Source of the DNA: an uncultured Rhodobacter sp.
Lineage (GTDB): Bacteria; Pseudomonadota; Alphaproteobacteria; Rhodobacterales; Rhodobacteraceae
Length of the DNA: 64,000 bases
Direction of reading: 5' to 3'
Assembly (NCBI GenBank): GCA_945952585.1
Contig: CAMFII010000011.1
Coordinates: 62,001 to 126,000 of the forward strand
Positions 38,030 through 46,715 of the stretch are shown here, piece after piece. The notes below the pieces were generated by a model. That model saw only the letters and a program-made list of their open reading frames with translations. It had not been told where the DNA came from and did not search any database. Position 1 is the first letter of the stretch. Each line of letters begins with the position of its first letter. A program made the position numbers and the translations under genes.

Positions 38030-39400
38030 ATGACCAAGGGCTGGAGCAAATCGGACTGGCGCGCGAAGCCGCGGATCCAGATGCCCGACTATCCCGATCA
38101 GGACGCTCTGAAGGCGGTCGAGGCGCAGCTGGCGAAGTTTCCGCCGCTGGTTTTTGCCGGCGAGGCGCGCAAACTGAAGAAGCAGCTCGCGCTTGCGGCC
38201 GAGGGCAAGGCCTTCCTGCTGCAGGGCGGCGACTGCGCCGAGAGCTTTGCCGAATTCAGCGCCGACAACATCCGCGACACCTTCCGGGTGATGCTGCAGA
38301 TGGCAGTGGTGCTGACCTACGGCGCCAAGGTGCCGGTCATCAAGGTCGGCCGGATGGCGGGCCAGTTCGCCAAGCCGCGCTCGGCCGCGACCGAGGTCGT
38401 GGGCGGGCAGGAGCTGCCGAGCTACCGTGGCGACATCATCAACGGCTTCGATTTCACCCCCGATGCCCGCGTGCCGGATCCCGCGCGGATGCTGCAGGCC
38501 TACACGCAGGCCGCGGCCAGCCTGAACCTGCTCCGCGCCTTCTCGACCGGCGGTTTCGCCGACATCCACCGCGTGCACAGCTGGACCCTCGGCTTTGCCG
38601 AGCACGACAAGGCCGAGCGGTACCGCGAGTTGTCCAACCACATCTCGGACGCGCTCGACTTCATGAACGCGGCCGGGATCACCTCGGACACCGCGCCGTC
38701 GCTGTCGACCGTGGATTTCTACACCAGCCACGAGGCGCTGCTGCTGGAATACGAAGAGGCGTTCTGCCGGATCGACTCGATCACCGGCCAGCCCGTCGCG
38801 GGCTCGGGCCACATGATCTGGATCGGCGACCGCACCCGGCAGCCCGATGGCGCGCATGTCGAGTTCTGCCGCGGCGTGCTGAACCCGATCGGCCTGAAAT
38901 GCGGTCCGTCTACCACGGCTGACGACCTGAAAGTGCTGATGGCCAAGCTGAACCCGCAGAACGAGCCGGGTCGGCTGACGCTGATCGCGCGCTTCGGTGC
39001 CGGCAAGGTCGGGGAGAACCTGCCGCGTCTCATCAAGGCGGTGCGCGAAGAAGGCGCCAACGTCGTCTGGTCCTGCGACCCGATGCACGGCAACACGATC
39101 AAGGCGGCTTCGGGCTACAAGACCCGGCCGTTCGACTCGGTCCTGCGCGAGGTGCGGGAATTCTTTGGGGTCCACAAGGCCGAGGGCACAATCCCCGGTG
39201 GCGTGCACTTCGAGATGACCGGCAAGGACGTGACCGAATGCACTGGCGGTCTGCGCGCGGTGAAGGACGAGGATCTGTCCGACCGTTACCACACCGCCTG
39301 CGACCCGCGGCTGAACGCCTCGCAATCGCTGGAGTTGGCCTTCCTCGTCGCCGAGGAACTGTCGAGCTTCCGCGAGGGCGCGCGCCGGGTCGCGCTCTGA
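38030..39400 (+). CDS. aroG: Class II 3-deoxy-7-phosphoheptulonate synthase
   Basis: A 456-residue plant-type (AroA-II) DAHP synthase, joining phosphoenolpyruvate and erythrose 4-phosphate at the entry of the shikimate pathway. QGGDCAESF places metal ligand Cys69; [24 protein letters not shown] and GEDxx-like [19 protein letters not shown] bind phosphate groups, while [16 protein letters not shown] and [10 protein letters not shown] near the end complete the metal site. GAGGGAGAAAAG precedes ATG 38030. The upstream gap (37792-38029) includes small inverted repeats, GTTTCA-GGGT-TGAAAC at 37869-37884 being the neatest. A good terminator follows. Confidence 0.96.
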   Translation: MTKGWSKSDWRAKPRIQMPDYPDQDALKAVEAQLAKFPPLVFAGEARKLKKQLALAAEGKAFLLQGGDCAESFAEFSADNIRDTFRVMLQMAVVLTYGAKVPVIKVGRMAGQFAKPRSAATEVVGGQELPSYRGDIINGFDFTPDARVPDPARMLQAYTQAAASLNLLRAFSTGGFADIHRVHSWTLGFAEHDKAERYRELSNHISDALDFMNAAGITSDTAPSLSTVDFYTSHEALLLEYEEAFCRIDSITGQPVAGSGHMIWIGDRTRQPDGAHVEFCRGVLNPIGLKCGPSTTADDLKVLMAKLNPQNEPGRLTLIARFGAGKVGENLPRLIKAVREEGANVVWSCDPMHGNTIKAASGYKTRPFDSVLREVREFFGVHKAEGTIPGGVHFEMTGKDVTECTGGLRAVKDEDLSDRYHTACDPRLNASQSLELAFLVAEELSSFREGARRVAL

Positions 39401-39424
39401 GACAGGACGAAAAAAAGGAAGAAG

Positions 39425-39448
39425 CGGGCGCCTCACGGCGCCCGTTTT
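39425..39448 (+). terminator. Intrinsic terminator after DAHP synthase
   Basis: Arms CGGGCGCC (39425-39432) and GGCGCCCG (39437-39444), loop TCAC, then TTTT: a classic Rho-independent terminator 25 nt after the stop. Confidence 0.9.
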
Positions 39449-39466
39449 CATTTGACGGGCCGAGGA

Positions 39467-40156
39467 TCAGCGCATCCCGTCGTCAGACTTGACCAGCCGA
39501 AGATGTGACCGCTGTCGCGCGGGCTTGCTGGCGCTCCGGAAGGGGGCGGGCGCCTCTGCCAGTTCGCGGACGGGGTCGGTCCGCCGGTCCGCAGGCGGGG
39601 CGCGGTCGATCGGGACGGCAGGCCAGGCGACGGGGGTCAACGGCTCGGCCACCTCGCGGGTTACGCTGAAGCGGCGGGGGCTGCGGCCGATCAGGCCAAG
39701 TGTCACCAGGCAACCAAGCGCACGGTCGCAGCTACCGGTGTCGCCCATGACCGGCAAGAGCAGCATCCGCGCCTCGATCGCCGGGCGGCCGAGGCCGCGA
39801 TCCCCCGCCAGCGCCAGGGTCAGGATCGACGGGGAGGCAAAGACCGCCTCGGTCGCCTGCATGACCCCGTCCCGGGCGGCGGGCTCGAACAACGCGGTCA
39901 GCGGCATCCCGCGCACTTCCATCCCCAGAAGCTGCACGAGATGCATGCCCGCAAGGCGGAAGCGGGCGACGCCATGGGCGACGCGTTCGATCAGGAAGAC
40001 ATGCTCCAGCGACCGCTCCATCCCGCGCGGATCAAGCGATGCGCGCGCCGGCGGCTCGCTGCCCGAGCGCAGGCCTTCCCAGTAGGCGCGCACCTCCTGC
40101 AGGGGCTGGAACGCCGTCCCCATGCCGAAATCGCCCATCCGCCGATCCTTCTTCAT
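39467..40156 (-). CDS. PAS domain protein, Rhodobacterales type
   Basis: A 229-residue protein. Residues about 15-150 fit a PAS_5-like domain (FQPLQEVRAYWEGLRSGSEPPARASLDPRGMERSLEHVFLIERV; GVARFRLAGMHLVQLLGMEVRGMPLTALF), the group found beside housekeeping genes in Rhodobacterales; the remainder is Pro/Arg-rich and low complexity. There is no output domain and no TM. GGGGAGCGG precedes ATG 40156. The function is unknown, perhaps a small-ligand or redox sensor that acts through a partner. It is divergent from yicC, 233 nt away. Confidence 0.75.
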   Translation of the reverse strand: MKKDRRMGDFGMGTAFQPLQEVRAYWEGLRSGSEPPARASLDPRGMERSLEHVFLIERVAHGVARFRLAGMHLVQLLGMEVRGMPLTALFEPAARDGVMQATEAVFASPSILTLALAGDRGLGRPAIEARMLLLPVMGDTGSCDRALGCLVTLGLIGRSPRRFSVTREVAEPLTPVAWPAVPIDRAPPADRRTDPVRELAEAPAPFRSASKPARQRSHLRLVKSDDGMR

Positions 40157-40389
40157 CGCATCCGCTCCCCGGCTGGTCCGAAGTCGCCGCCTGCCCGGTC
40201 GGTCGCTCCGGTTGTTCCCATCGGCCTGCTCTGCTACTTCCCGAAGGACGGCGAGGCGGTCGGGGGCGGCATCCCTTTTGGTTACCCGATTGTAAACTAC
40301 ACCGGAATTGCGCCGGAGCGGAGTGAAATCCTCGCATTTGGTTAAACCGCCGGCGCCCATGCCGTCGGAGGGGGCAGGGAGCGCAGACG

Positions 40390-41283
40390 ATGGTCACTTC
40401 GATGACGGGTTTTGCCAGCCGGAAGGGGCAGGGTGCCGGGGCGAGCTGGGCCTGGGACATCCGATCGGTCAATGGCAAGGGCCTGGACCTGCGCCTGCGC
40501 CTGCCCGACTGGATCGAGGGGCTGGAGGTGCCTGTCCGGGCCGAACTTGGCAAGCGTCTTCATCGCGGCAATGTCAGCCTGACGCTCAAGGCGGCGCGCG
40601 AGGCAGGGGCCGAAGGCGTGCGCCTGAACCCGCCGGTGCTGGATGCGGTGCTCTCCGCTTTGGCCGAGGTCGAGGAGCGAGCGGCGTTGAAGGGCGTCAC
40701 CGTTTCGCCCCCGACCGCCGCCGAGGTGCTTTCGCTGCGCGGGGTGATGGATCCCGGCGGCGGGGACGAGGACGAGGCGGGTGTCCTGCGCGAGGCGCTG
40801 CTGGCCGATCTTGGACCGCTGCTTGATGCCTTCGCCGCCGCGCGGGCGGCCGAGGGCGCGGCGCTGGCCCGCGTGATTGCCGGACAGATCGACCGGATCG
40901 AGGCGCTGACCACCGATGCGGCACGCGAGGCCGAAGCCCGGCGCGACGGCATGGCCGCGACCCTGCGCGAAAACCTCGCCCGGGTCCTGGCGAACAGCGA
41001 GGGCGCCGATGAAACCCGCGTGGCGCAGGAACTGGCGATGCTGGCTGTCAAGGCTGACGTGACCGAAGAGATCGACCGCCTGCGCGCCCATATCGCCGCC
41101 GCCCGGGCGCTGCTGGCCGAAAAGGGCGCGGTCGGGCGCAAGTTCGACTTCCTGATGCAGGAGTTCAACCGCGAGGCCAACACTCTGTGTTCAAAGGCGC
41201 AGGCGATCGAGCTGACCCGCATCGGGCTTGACCTCAAGACGGTCATAGATCAGATGCGCGAACAGGTTCAGAACGTGGAATAA
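40390..41283 (+). CDS. yicC: YicC family endoribonuclease
   Basis: A 297-residue protein with the family's opening MVTSMTGFA and WDIRSVNGKGLDLRLRLP, and the C-terminal DUF1732 block QEFNREANTLCSKAQAIELTRIGLDLKTVIDQMREQVQNVE. E. coli YicC has endoribonuclease activity on small RNAs. It is the first gene of a yicC-gmk-carbonic anhydrase operon (3 nt and -4 nt), an order common in proteobacteria. The gap before it holds no clear promoter that I can name. Confidence 0.94.
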   Translation: MVTSMTGFASRKGQGAGASWAWDIRSVNGKGLDLRLRLPDWIEGLEVPVRAELGKRLHRGNVSLTLKAAREAGAEGVRLNPPVLDAVLSALAEVEERAALKGVTVSPPTAAEVLSLRGVMDPGGGDEDEAGVLREALLADLGPLLDAFAAARAAEGAALARVIAGQIDRIEALTTDAAREAEARRDGMAATLRENLARVLANSEGADETRVAQELAMLAVKADVTEEIDRLRAHIAAARALLAEKGAVGRKFDFLMQEFNREANTLCSKAQAIELTRIGLDLKTVIDQMREQVQNVE

Positions 41284-41286
41284 GTC

Positions 41287-41919
41287 ATGGCACGGCGCGG
41301 ATTTCTTCTGATTCTCTCCTCGCCCTCGGGGGCCGGAAAGTCGAGCCTGACCAAACGGCTGATGGCCTGGGACCCGTCCTTGAGCTTTTCCGTCTCGGCC
41401 ACAACCCGCGCGCCCCGTCCGGGCGAAGTCGACGGCCGCGACTACTACTTCCGCTCGCGGCCCGAGTTCGAGGCGCTGATCGCCTCGGGGCAGATGCTGG
41501 AACATGCCGAGGTGTTCGGCAACCTCTATGGCAGCCCCCGCGGCCCGGTCGAAGAGGCGATGCTGGCCGGGCGGGACACGGTCTTTGACATCGACTGGCA
41601 AGGCGGCCAGCAGATCCGCCAGGCGATGCGCGACGACGTGGTGTCGATCTTCATCCTGCCGCCCTCGATCGCCGAGCTTGAGAACCGCCTGCGCGGACGG
41701 GCTCAGGACAGTGACGAGGTCATCGCGGGGCGCATGGCGAAAAGCCGTGACGAGATCAGCCATTGGGCGGAATATGACTATGTGCTGGTCAACCACGACC
41801 TCGACGCGGCCGAGGACGAGTTGAAGGCGATCGTGCGGGCCGAGCGGCTCAAGCGGTTCCGCCAGCCGGGCCTGAGCGATTTCGTCCGCGGATTGAACAG
41901 GGAGTTTGAGCAGCGATGA
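41287..41919 (+). CDS. gmk: Guanylate kinase
   Basis: A 210-residue guanylate kinase, ATP-dependent GMP to GDP. P-loop SPSGAGKSS (12-20), GMP-binding [22 protein letters not shown] and [22 protein letters not shown], and lid [17 protein letters not shown] are all intact. It starts 3 nt after yicC and overlaps the next start by 4 nt. Together with guaB at 2.6 kb the window holds two steps of guanine nucleotide synthesis, not linked in one operon. Confidence 0.97.
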   Translation: MARRGFLLILSSPSGAGKSSLTKRLMAWDPSLSFSVSATTRAPRPGEVDGRDYYFRSRPEFEALIASGQMLEHAEVFGNLYGSPRGPVEEAMLAGRDTVFDIDWQGGQQIRQAMRDDVVSIFILPPSIAELENRLRGRAQDSDEVIAGRMAKSRDEISHWAEYDYVLVNHDLDAAEDELKAIVRAERLKRFRQPGLSDFVRGLNREFEQR

Positions 41920-42434
41920 TTTTCGAACTTGACGGCATTGCCCCGCTGATCGCCGCCGATGCCTGGGTGGCGCCGACCGCCTGCCTGATCGGCAAGGTGG
42001 TGGTCGAGGCCGAAGCCTCGGTCTGGTTCGGGGTGACCGCGCGCGGCGACAACGAGGAAATCCGCATCGGCCTCGGCTCGAACGTGCAGGAGAACTGCGT
42101 GCTTCACACCGACATGGGCTTTCCCCTGACCGTCGGCGCGGATTGCACCATCGGCCACAAGGCGATGCTGCATGGCTGCACGATCGGCGACGGCAGCCTG
42201 ATCGGCATGGGGGCCATCGTGCTGAACGGCGCGAAGATCGGGCGCGGCTGCCTGATCGGGGCCGGGGCGCTTGTCACCGAGGGCAAGGAAATTCCTGACG
42301 GCAGCCTGGTCATGGGCGCGCCGGGCAAGGTGGTACGTTCGCTCGACGAGGCGGCGCAGGCAAAGCTGCTCCTGTCGGCCGAGGGGTACCGCAAGAATGC
42401 CCGCCGTTTCGCGACAGGCATGAAGCGCGTCTGA
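41916..42434 (+). CDS. Gamma carbonic anhydrase family protein
   Basis: A 172-residue left-handed beta-helix protein with hexapeptide repeats ([30 protein letters not shown]). The three zinc-binding His positions fit His64, His81 and His86, so metal binding is likely, though many YrdA/PaaY-like members have low carbonic anhydrase activity. It is the last gene of the yicC-gmk operon. The 171-nt gap after it holds a hairpin and a nested stem-loop. Confidence 0.9.
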   Translation: MIFELDGIAPLIAADAWVAPTACLIGKVVVEAEASVWFGVTARGDNEEIRIGLGSNVQENCVLHTDMGFPLTVGADCTIGHKAMLHGCTIGDGSLIGMGAIVLNGAKIGRGCLIGAGALVTEGKEIPDGSLVMGAPGKVVRSLDEAAQAKLLLSAEGYRKNARRFATGMKRV

Positions 42435-42481
42435 CCGACCGGGCCCGCTCGGTCGGCAAATCCACTGATCTAACGGAGAAA

Positions 42482-42505
42482 TCACGCGGTTTGCGCTCCG
42501 CGTGA
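42482..42505. terminator. Hairpin after the carbonic anhydrase gene
   Basis: Perfect arms TCACGCGG (42482-42489) and CCGCGTGA (42498-42505) with loop TTTGCGCT, 47 nt after the stop. No T-tract, so the terminator call is tentative; an operator is an alternative. Confidence 0.4.
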
Positions 42506-42554
42506 CGTGGCGCTTGCGCGCGACTAACACGCGGCTGTTTCGCCATCCTGTATC

Positions 42555-42601
42555 GAATTCCTGTGACTGGTCGGCCCCGTCGGGGCGCTTGCAGGGAATT
42601 C
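42555..42601 (+). promoter_or_regulatory. Nested stem-loop covering the Leu dehydrogenase ribosome site
   Basis: Outer arms GAATTCCTG (42555-42563) and CAGGGAATTC (42592-42601, one bulged G) enclose an inner hairpin GCCCCG-T-CGGGGC (42574-42586). The 3' outer arm contains the AGGGA ribosome site of the gene starting at 42606, so folding would hide it. Confidence 0.5.
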
Positions 42602-42605
42602 GTCC

Positions 42606-43718
42606 ATGACCTTTGCTTCTCCTGTTGTGCTCAACACAGTTTCGATGACGAGACACCGGGTTCGGGGGCATGAAGAGGTCATCGAGTTTCGGCACGACCG
42701 GGCGGGGCTGCACGGGTTCATCGCGATCCACGACACGACGCTCGGCCCGGCTTTTGGGGGTTGCCGGATGATGGCCTATCCGACGCCCGACGCGGCGCGA
42801 ACGGATGCCCTGAAGCTTTCCGCTGCGATGACGCGCAAATCGGCGCTGGCCGACCTGCCGTTCGGTGGCGGGAAATGCGTGGTCATCGGCGATCCGGCCC
42901 GGCAGAAATCCGAGACGCTGCTCCTGCGTCTGGCGGACGTGATCGACCAGATGGGCGGGCGCTACCTGACTGCGGATGATGTCGGGACAACGGTCCGCGA
43001 CATGGAGGTGATGCGCCGCGTCACGCCCTATGCGCGCGGGCTTCCGGATATGGCGGGAGAGCCCTGTCCAGCCGCTGCATATGGCACTTTCCTGTCGCTT
43101 CTGGCCGCGGCACGGGCCCGTTTCGGCGTCACCGATCTTTCCGGCATGACCGTTGCTGTGCAAGGGCTTGGGAGCTTGGGGTTCCGGCTGTGCCGCTACC
43201 TGAAGGAGGCAGGCGCCCAGCTGCTTGTCAGCGACATCCGCCGCCATGTCGTTGACCGGGCCGAGGCGCTGTTCGACGCCTTGCCCGTCCCCGCCGACCG
43301 CATCCTGCAGGCGCCGGTCGACATCCTTTCGCCCAATGCACTTGGCGGCGTCCTGACCGAAGCCAGTATCGGCGAGGTCCGGGCGCCTATGATCGTCGGT
43401 GGCGCGAACAACCAGCTGCGCCACGATGGACTGGCGCAGCCGCTGCACGACAGGGGCACCCTGTTCATCCCCGATTACGTCGCCAATGCCGGTGGGGTGA
43501 TCGACGTCGCCCTTGAAGGGCCTGGCTACAGCCCCGAGCGGGTGCTGAAGGCCTGCGGTCGCATCGCGGACATGACGTCGCTCCTCCTCGCGCGTGCCGA
43601 GGCCAGTGGGGAGGCGCCGCTGACGGTCGCCGAGCTGCTCGTGCGCGAGCGGCTCGGGCGCGGACCGGCGCATGGGAAGGTTAGTGGGATCGGGCGGGAG
43701 GGCGCAGCATGGCACTGA
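42606..43718 (+). CDS. Leu/Phe/Val dehydrogenase family protein
   Basis: A 370-residue member of the Glu/Leu/Phe/Val dehydrogenase family, converting an amino acid and NAD+ to the 2-oxo acid and ammonia. LHGFIAIHDTTLGPAFGGCRMM and LADLPFGGGKCVVIGDP (catalytic Lys) lie in the first domain; VAVQGLGSLGFRLCRYLKEAG is the Rossmann motif. The short family size (about 350-370) fits Leu/Phe/Val dehydrogenase rather than GDH. It overlaps the EamA transporter by 10 nt, hinting that the exporter handles the same amino acid. Confidence 0.9.
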   Translation: MTFASPVVLNTVSMTRHRVRGHEEVIEFRHDRAGLHGFIAIHDTTLGPAFGGCRMMAYPTPDAARTDALKLSAAMTRKSALADLPFGGGKCVVIGDPARQKSETLLLRLADVIDQMGGRYLTADDVGTTVRDMEVMRRVTPYARGLPDMAGEPCPAAAYGTFLSLLAAARARFGVTDLSGMTVAVQGLGSLGFRLCRYLKEAGAQLLVSDIRRHVVDRAEALFDALPVPADRILQAPVDILSPNALGGVLTEASIGEVRAPMIVGGANNQLRHDGLAQPLHDRGTLFIPDYVANAGGVIDVALEGPGYSPERVLKACGRIADMTSLLLARAEASGEAPLTVAELLVRERLGRGPAHGKVSGIGREGAAWH

Positions 43719-44611
43719 TTGAAACCCGGTATGGCGCTGCCTCGGCTTCCGTGCCGGCCCCGCTGCTGGCGGTCGGCTCGATGGTGTCGATCCAGATGGC
43801 TGCGGCCCTGGCCCAGCCCGTGATTCAGGCGATGGGCCCCTTCGCGCTGACCAGCCTGCGCCTTGCCGCAGCGGCGACGATCCTGCTGCTGCTGACGCGG
43901 CCCTGGACGACATGGCAGGGCATGCGGTCGGCCGGGAGTGCCTTCGCGCTCGGGGCGGCTCTTGCGGGGTATTCGGTCTGCTTCTTTGCCGCGACGGCCT
44001 GGCTGCCGCTCGGGATGGTCACGACGATCTCTTTCCTCGGACCGCTCGGACTCTCGCTGATTGCGACCCGGCGGGTCCTTGACGGCATGATTGCGCTTCT
44101 GGCGGCAGCGAGCGTCGCCATACTGGTTTGGCCTCAGGACCAGGGCTGGGTCACGGCACCTGTGGGATTGGCGCTCGCCCTCGCTTCGGCCCTGTGCTGG
44201 GCGGCCTACATCGTTCTGACCCAGAAGGTAGGGGCCGCGTTCTCGGGCATGCAGGGCCTTGCGATCGCCGTGACCGCCGCAGCCCTCATCGCAGCGCCGG
44301 TGGGTCTGGGCACGCTGACGGAATGGCCGGATCTGCGATGGATCGCGGTGGCTTGTGCCCTTGGTCTGCTTTCCCCGTTGATGACGACGGGTCTCGAGAT
44401 GCTGGCCCTGCGTCGCATGGGCAAGCGCCCCTTCGGTATCCTGATGAGCCTGGAGCCGGCGATTGGCGTCGGGGTCGGGCTGGTGGTTCTGGAGCAGGTT
44501 CCGGGCATGGCGCAGGGGCTGGGTGTGCTGGGGGTCATTGTGGCAAGTGCCCTGACCGTCCTCCTTCCGGCGCCAGCGCCGAGGGAGATCCCGCGCGCCG
44601 ATCCGGCCTAA
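43709..44611 (+). CDS. EamA/DMT family transporter (RhtA-like)
   Basis: A 300-residue drug/metabolite transporter with ten hydrophobic helices in two EamA repeats (about 15-145 and 150-290); LRLAAAATILLLL, TTISFLGPLGLSL, FGILMSLEPAIGVGVGLVVLEQ (the conserved SLEPAxA region of RhtA-type threonine/homoserine exporters). It starts inside the dehydrogenase gene (10-nt overlap) and is convergent with the sulfotransferase-like gene (4-nt overlap). Probably an amino acid exporter; substrate inferred only. Confidence 0.88.
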   Translation: MALIETRYGAASASVPAPLLAVGSMVSIQMAAALAQPVIQAMGPFALTSLRLAAAATILLLLTRPWTTWQGMRSAGSAFALGAALAGYSVCFFAATAWLPLGMVTTISFLGPLGLSLIATRRVLDGMIALLAAASVAILVWPQDQGWVTAPVGLALALASALCWAAYIVLTQKVGAAFSGMQGLAIAVTAAALIAAPVGLGTLTEWPDLRWIAVACALGLLSPLMTTGLEMLALRRMGKRPFGILMSLEPAIGVGVGLVVLEQVPGMAQGLGVLGVIVASALTVLLPAPAPREIPRADPA

Positions 44612-45201
44612 TCTGCGATTGAGTTATAGAGCCGGTAGTCTTCGGCCTGCACGTCTGCCAGCTTGGCCTCTGTCTCGGGTGACAGGTGCAAGTCGGCCTG
44701 GGGCGAGACATTGACCCGGGGCAGGGTGATCGCGCAGTTCAGCCGGTCCTCGAGGAAATGCACGAAGCTGTCGATTTCCTCGTAGCGGAACAGCCGGTCG
44801 ACGCCCTCGCCCTGGCGTGGGCGCAGGAAGCGTTCCTGCGAGCCGACATCGGCGAAGCCGGGGCGCGGATCGCTGCAATAGGCGCGGGCGAAGTCCTCGA
44901 AGGTCATGGCGCGGGTGCTCTTGTCCTGGTCCGGCACATCCTCGCGCTGGCGGAACCGGAACCAGCTGCCCAGCCAATCGCGCGGTTCGCGCATCAGGGC
45001 CACGACGGTGAAGCGATGGCCCGAGGCGGCTTCCAGATAGGGACCGATGAAGCGGTGATAGCGATGGACCGTCGTATGTTTCAGCAGCGGCGGGCGTTCG
45101 ATGGCCAGTGCGGCGAGGGGCTGCAGGGCTGATTCGATTGCGGTGGACCCTGTCTTGGGCGTGGCGAGGAAGGCGAGGCGCTGTTCCCAGAAGACAAGCA
45201 T
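44608..45201 (-). CDS. Sulfotransferase-like protein
   Basis: A 197-residue protein. LAFLATPKTGSTAIESALQ matches the PAPS 5'-phosphosulfate loop (PKxGST), and VVALMREPRDWLGSWFRFRQRED matches the 3'-phosphate motif (RxPxxWxxS), so the fold is of the sulfotransferase type. It is shorter than typical enzymes, which often exceed 250 residues. In Rhodobacterales this gene is known as a family of unknown acceptor. The ATG at 45201 is preceded by a promoter region shared divergently with recA. Confidence 0.75.
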   Translation of the reverse strand: MLVFWEQRLAFLATPKTGSTAIESALQPLAALAIERPPLLKHTTVHRYHRFIGPYLEAASGHRFTVVALMREPRDWLGSWFRFRQREDVPDQDKSTRAMTFEDFARAYCSDPRPGFADVGSQERFLRPRQGEGVDRLFRYEEIDSFVHFLEDRLNCAITLPRVNVSPQADLHLSPETEAKLADVQAEDYRLYNSIAD

Positions 45202-45242
45202 TTCAGTCCTTTCGAAGTCACCGCAGCCTGTCGCGGCGGCCG

Positions 45243-45261
45243 TAAACTAACGCTTAACCAT
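45243..45261. promoter_or_regulatory. CtrA-like site between the sulfotransferase gene and recA
   Basis: TAAA-N7-TTAACCAT: the right half is the TTAACCAT form of a CtrA half-site and the left half matches TTAA in 3 of 4 bases. It lies 42 nt upstream of the sulfotransferase start and 134 nt upstream of recA. Confidence 0.4.
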
Positions 45262-45329
45262 CTTGGGAAAAAGTCGGCAATGAGGAAAATGCGGATTGAT
45301 TTGTTCCCGGTTTGATCTCATAGATACGA

Positions 45330-45344
45330 GAACAAGGCAGGAAC
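45330..45344 (+). promoter_or_regulatory. LexA (SOS) box of recA
   Basis: GAAC-AAGGCAG-GAAC is a perfect GAAC-N7-GAAC direct repeat, the alphaproteobacterial LexA site, 50 nt before the recA ATG and shortly after a candidate -10 (TAGATA at 45321). Confidence 0.85.
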
Positions 45345-45394
45345 AAACCGGGCAATTGCCGCTGAATGCGGCCTGTGGAATAAGGGTCTTCGAA

Positions 45395-46465
<1,071 letters not shown>

Positions 46466-46488
46466 TCTTTGGCACAGGATGAAGATGG

Positions 46489-46513
46489 GGCCGGGCTTTC
46501 TGCCCGGCCTTTT
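46489..46513 (+). terminator. Intrinsic terminator of recA
   Basis: Arms GGCCGGGC (46489-46496) and GCCCGGCC (46502-46509), loop TTTCT, then TTTT, 23 nt after the recA stop. Confidence 0.92.
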
Positions 46514-46540
46514 CATTTGCGCCTGGCTCGTCGGGAGCGC

Positions 46541-46587
46541 GCAAAATCCCTCGAAGGATTTTGCCAAATCCCTTCTAAGGGATTTGG
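46541..46587. repeat. Pair of AT-rich hairpins, locus 2
   Basis: Hairpin 1 (46541-46564): arms GCAAAATCC and GGATTTTGC about CTCGAA. Hairpin 2 (46564-46587): arms CCAAATCCCTT and AAGGGATTTGG about CT. The two abut and share the AAATCC core in mirror order. Located between recA and alaS; compare 34487-34548 and 57026-57064. Confidence 0.65.
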
Positions 46588-46715
46588 TCCAGCGTCCTGC
46601 ACTCAGCCAATTTTCGTTGATGACCCGAGGGAAGGTGGACAGGGGGGCCATGGGGGGCTAAACGGAACGCCGATCATTCACCGGCCTCAGCCGACCGAGG
46701 GGACACGACCGCGCC

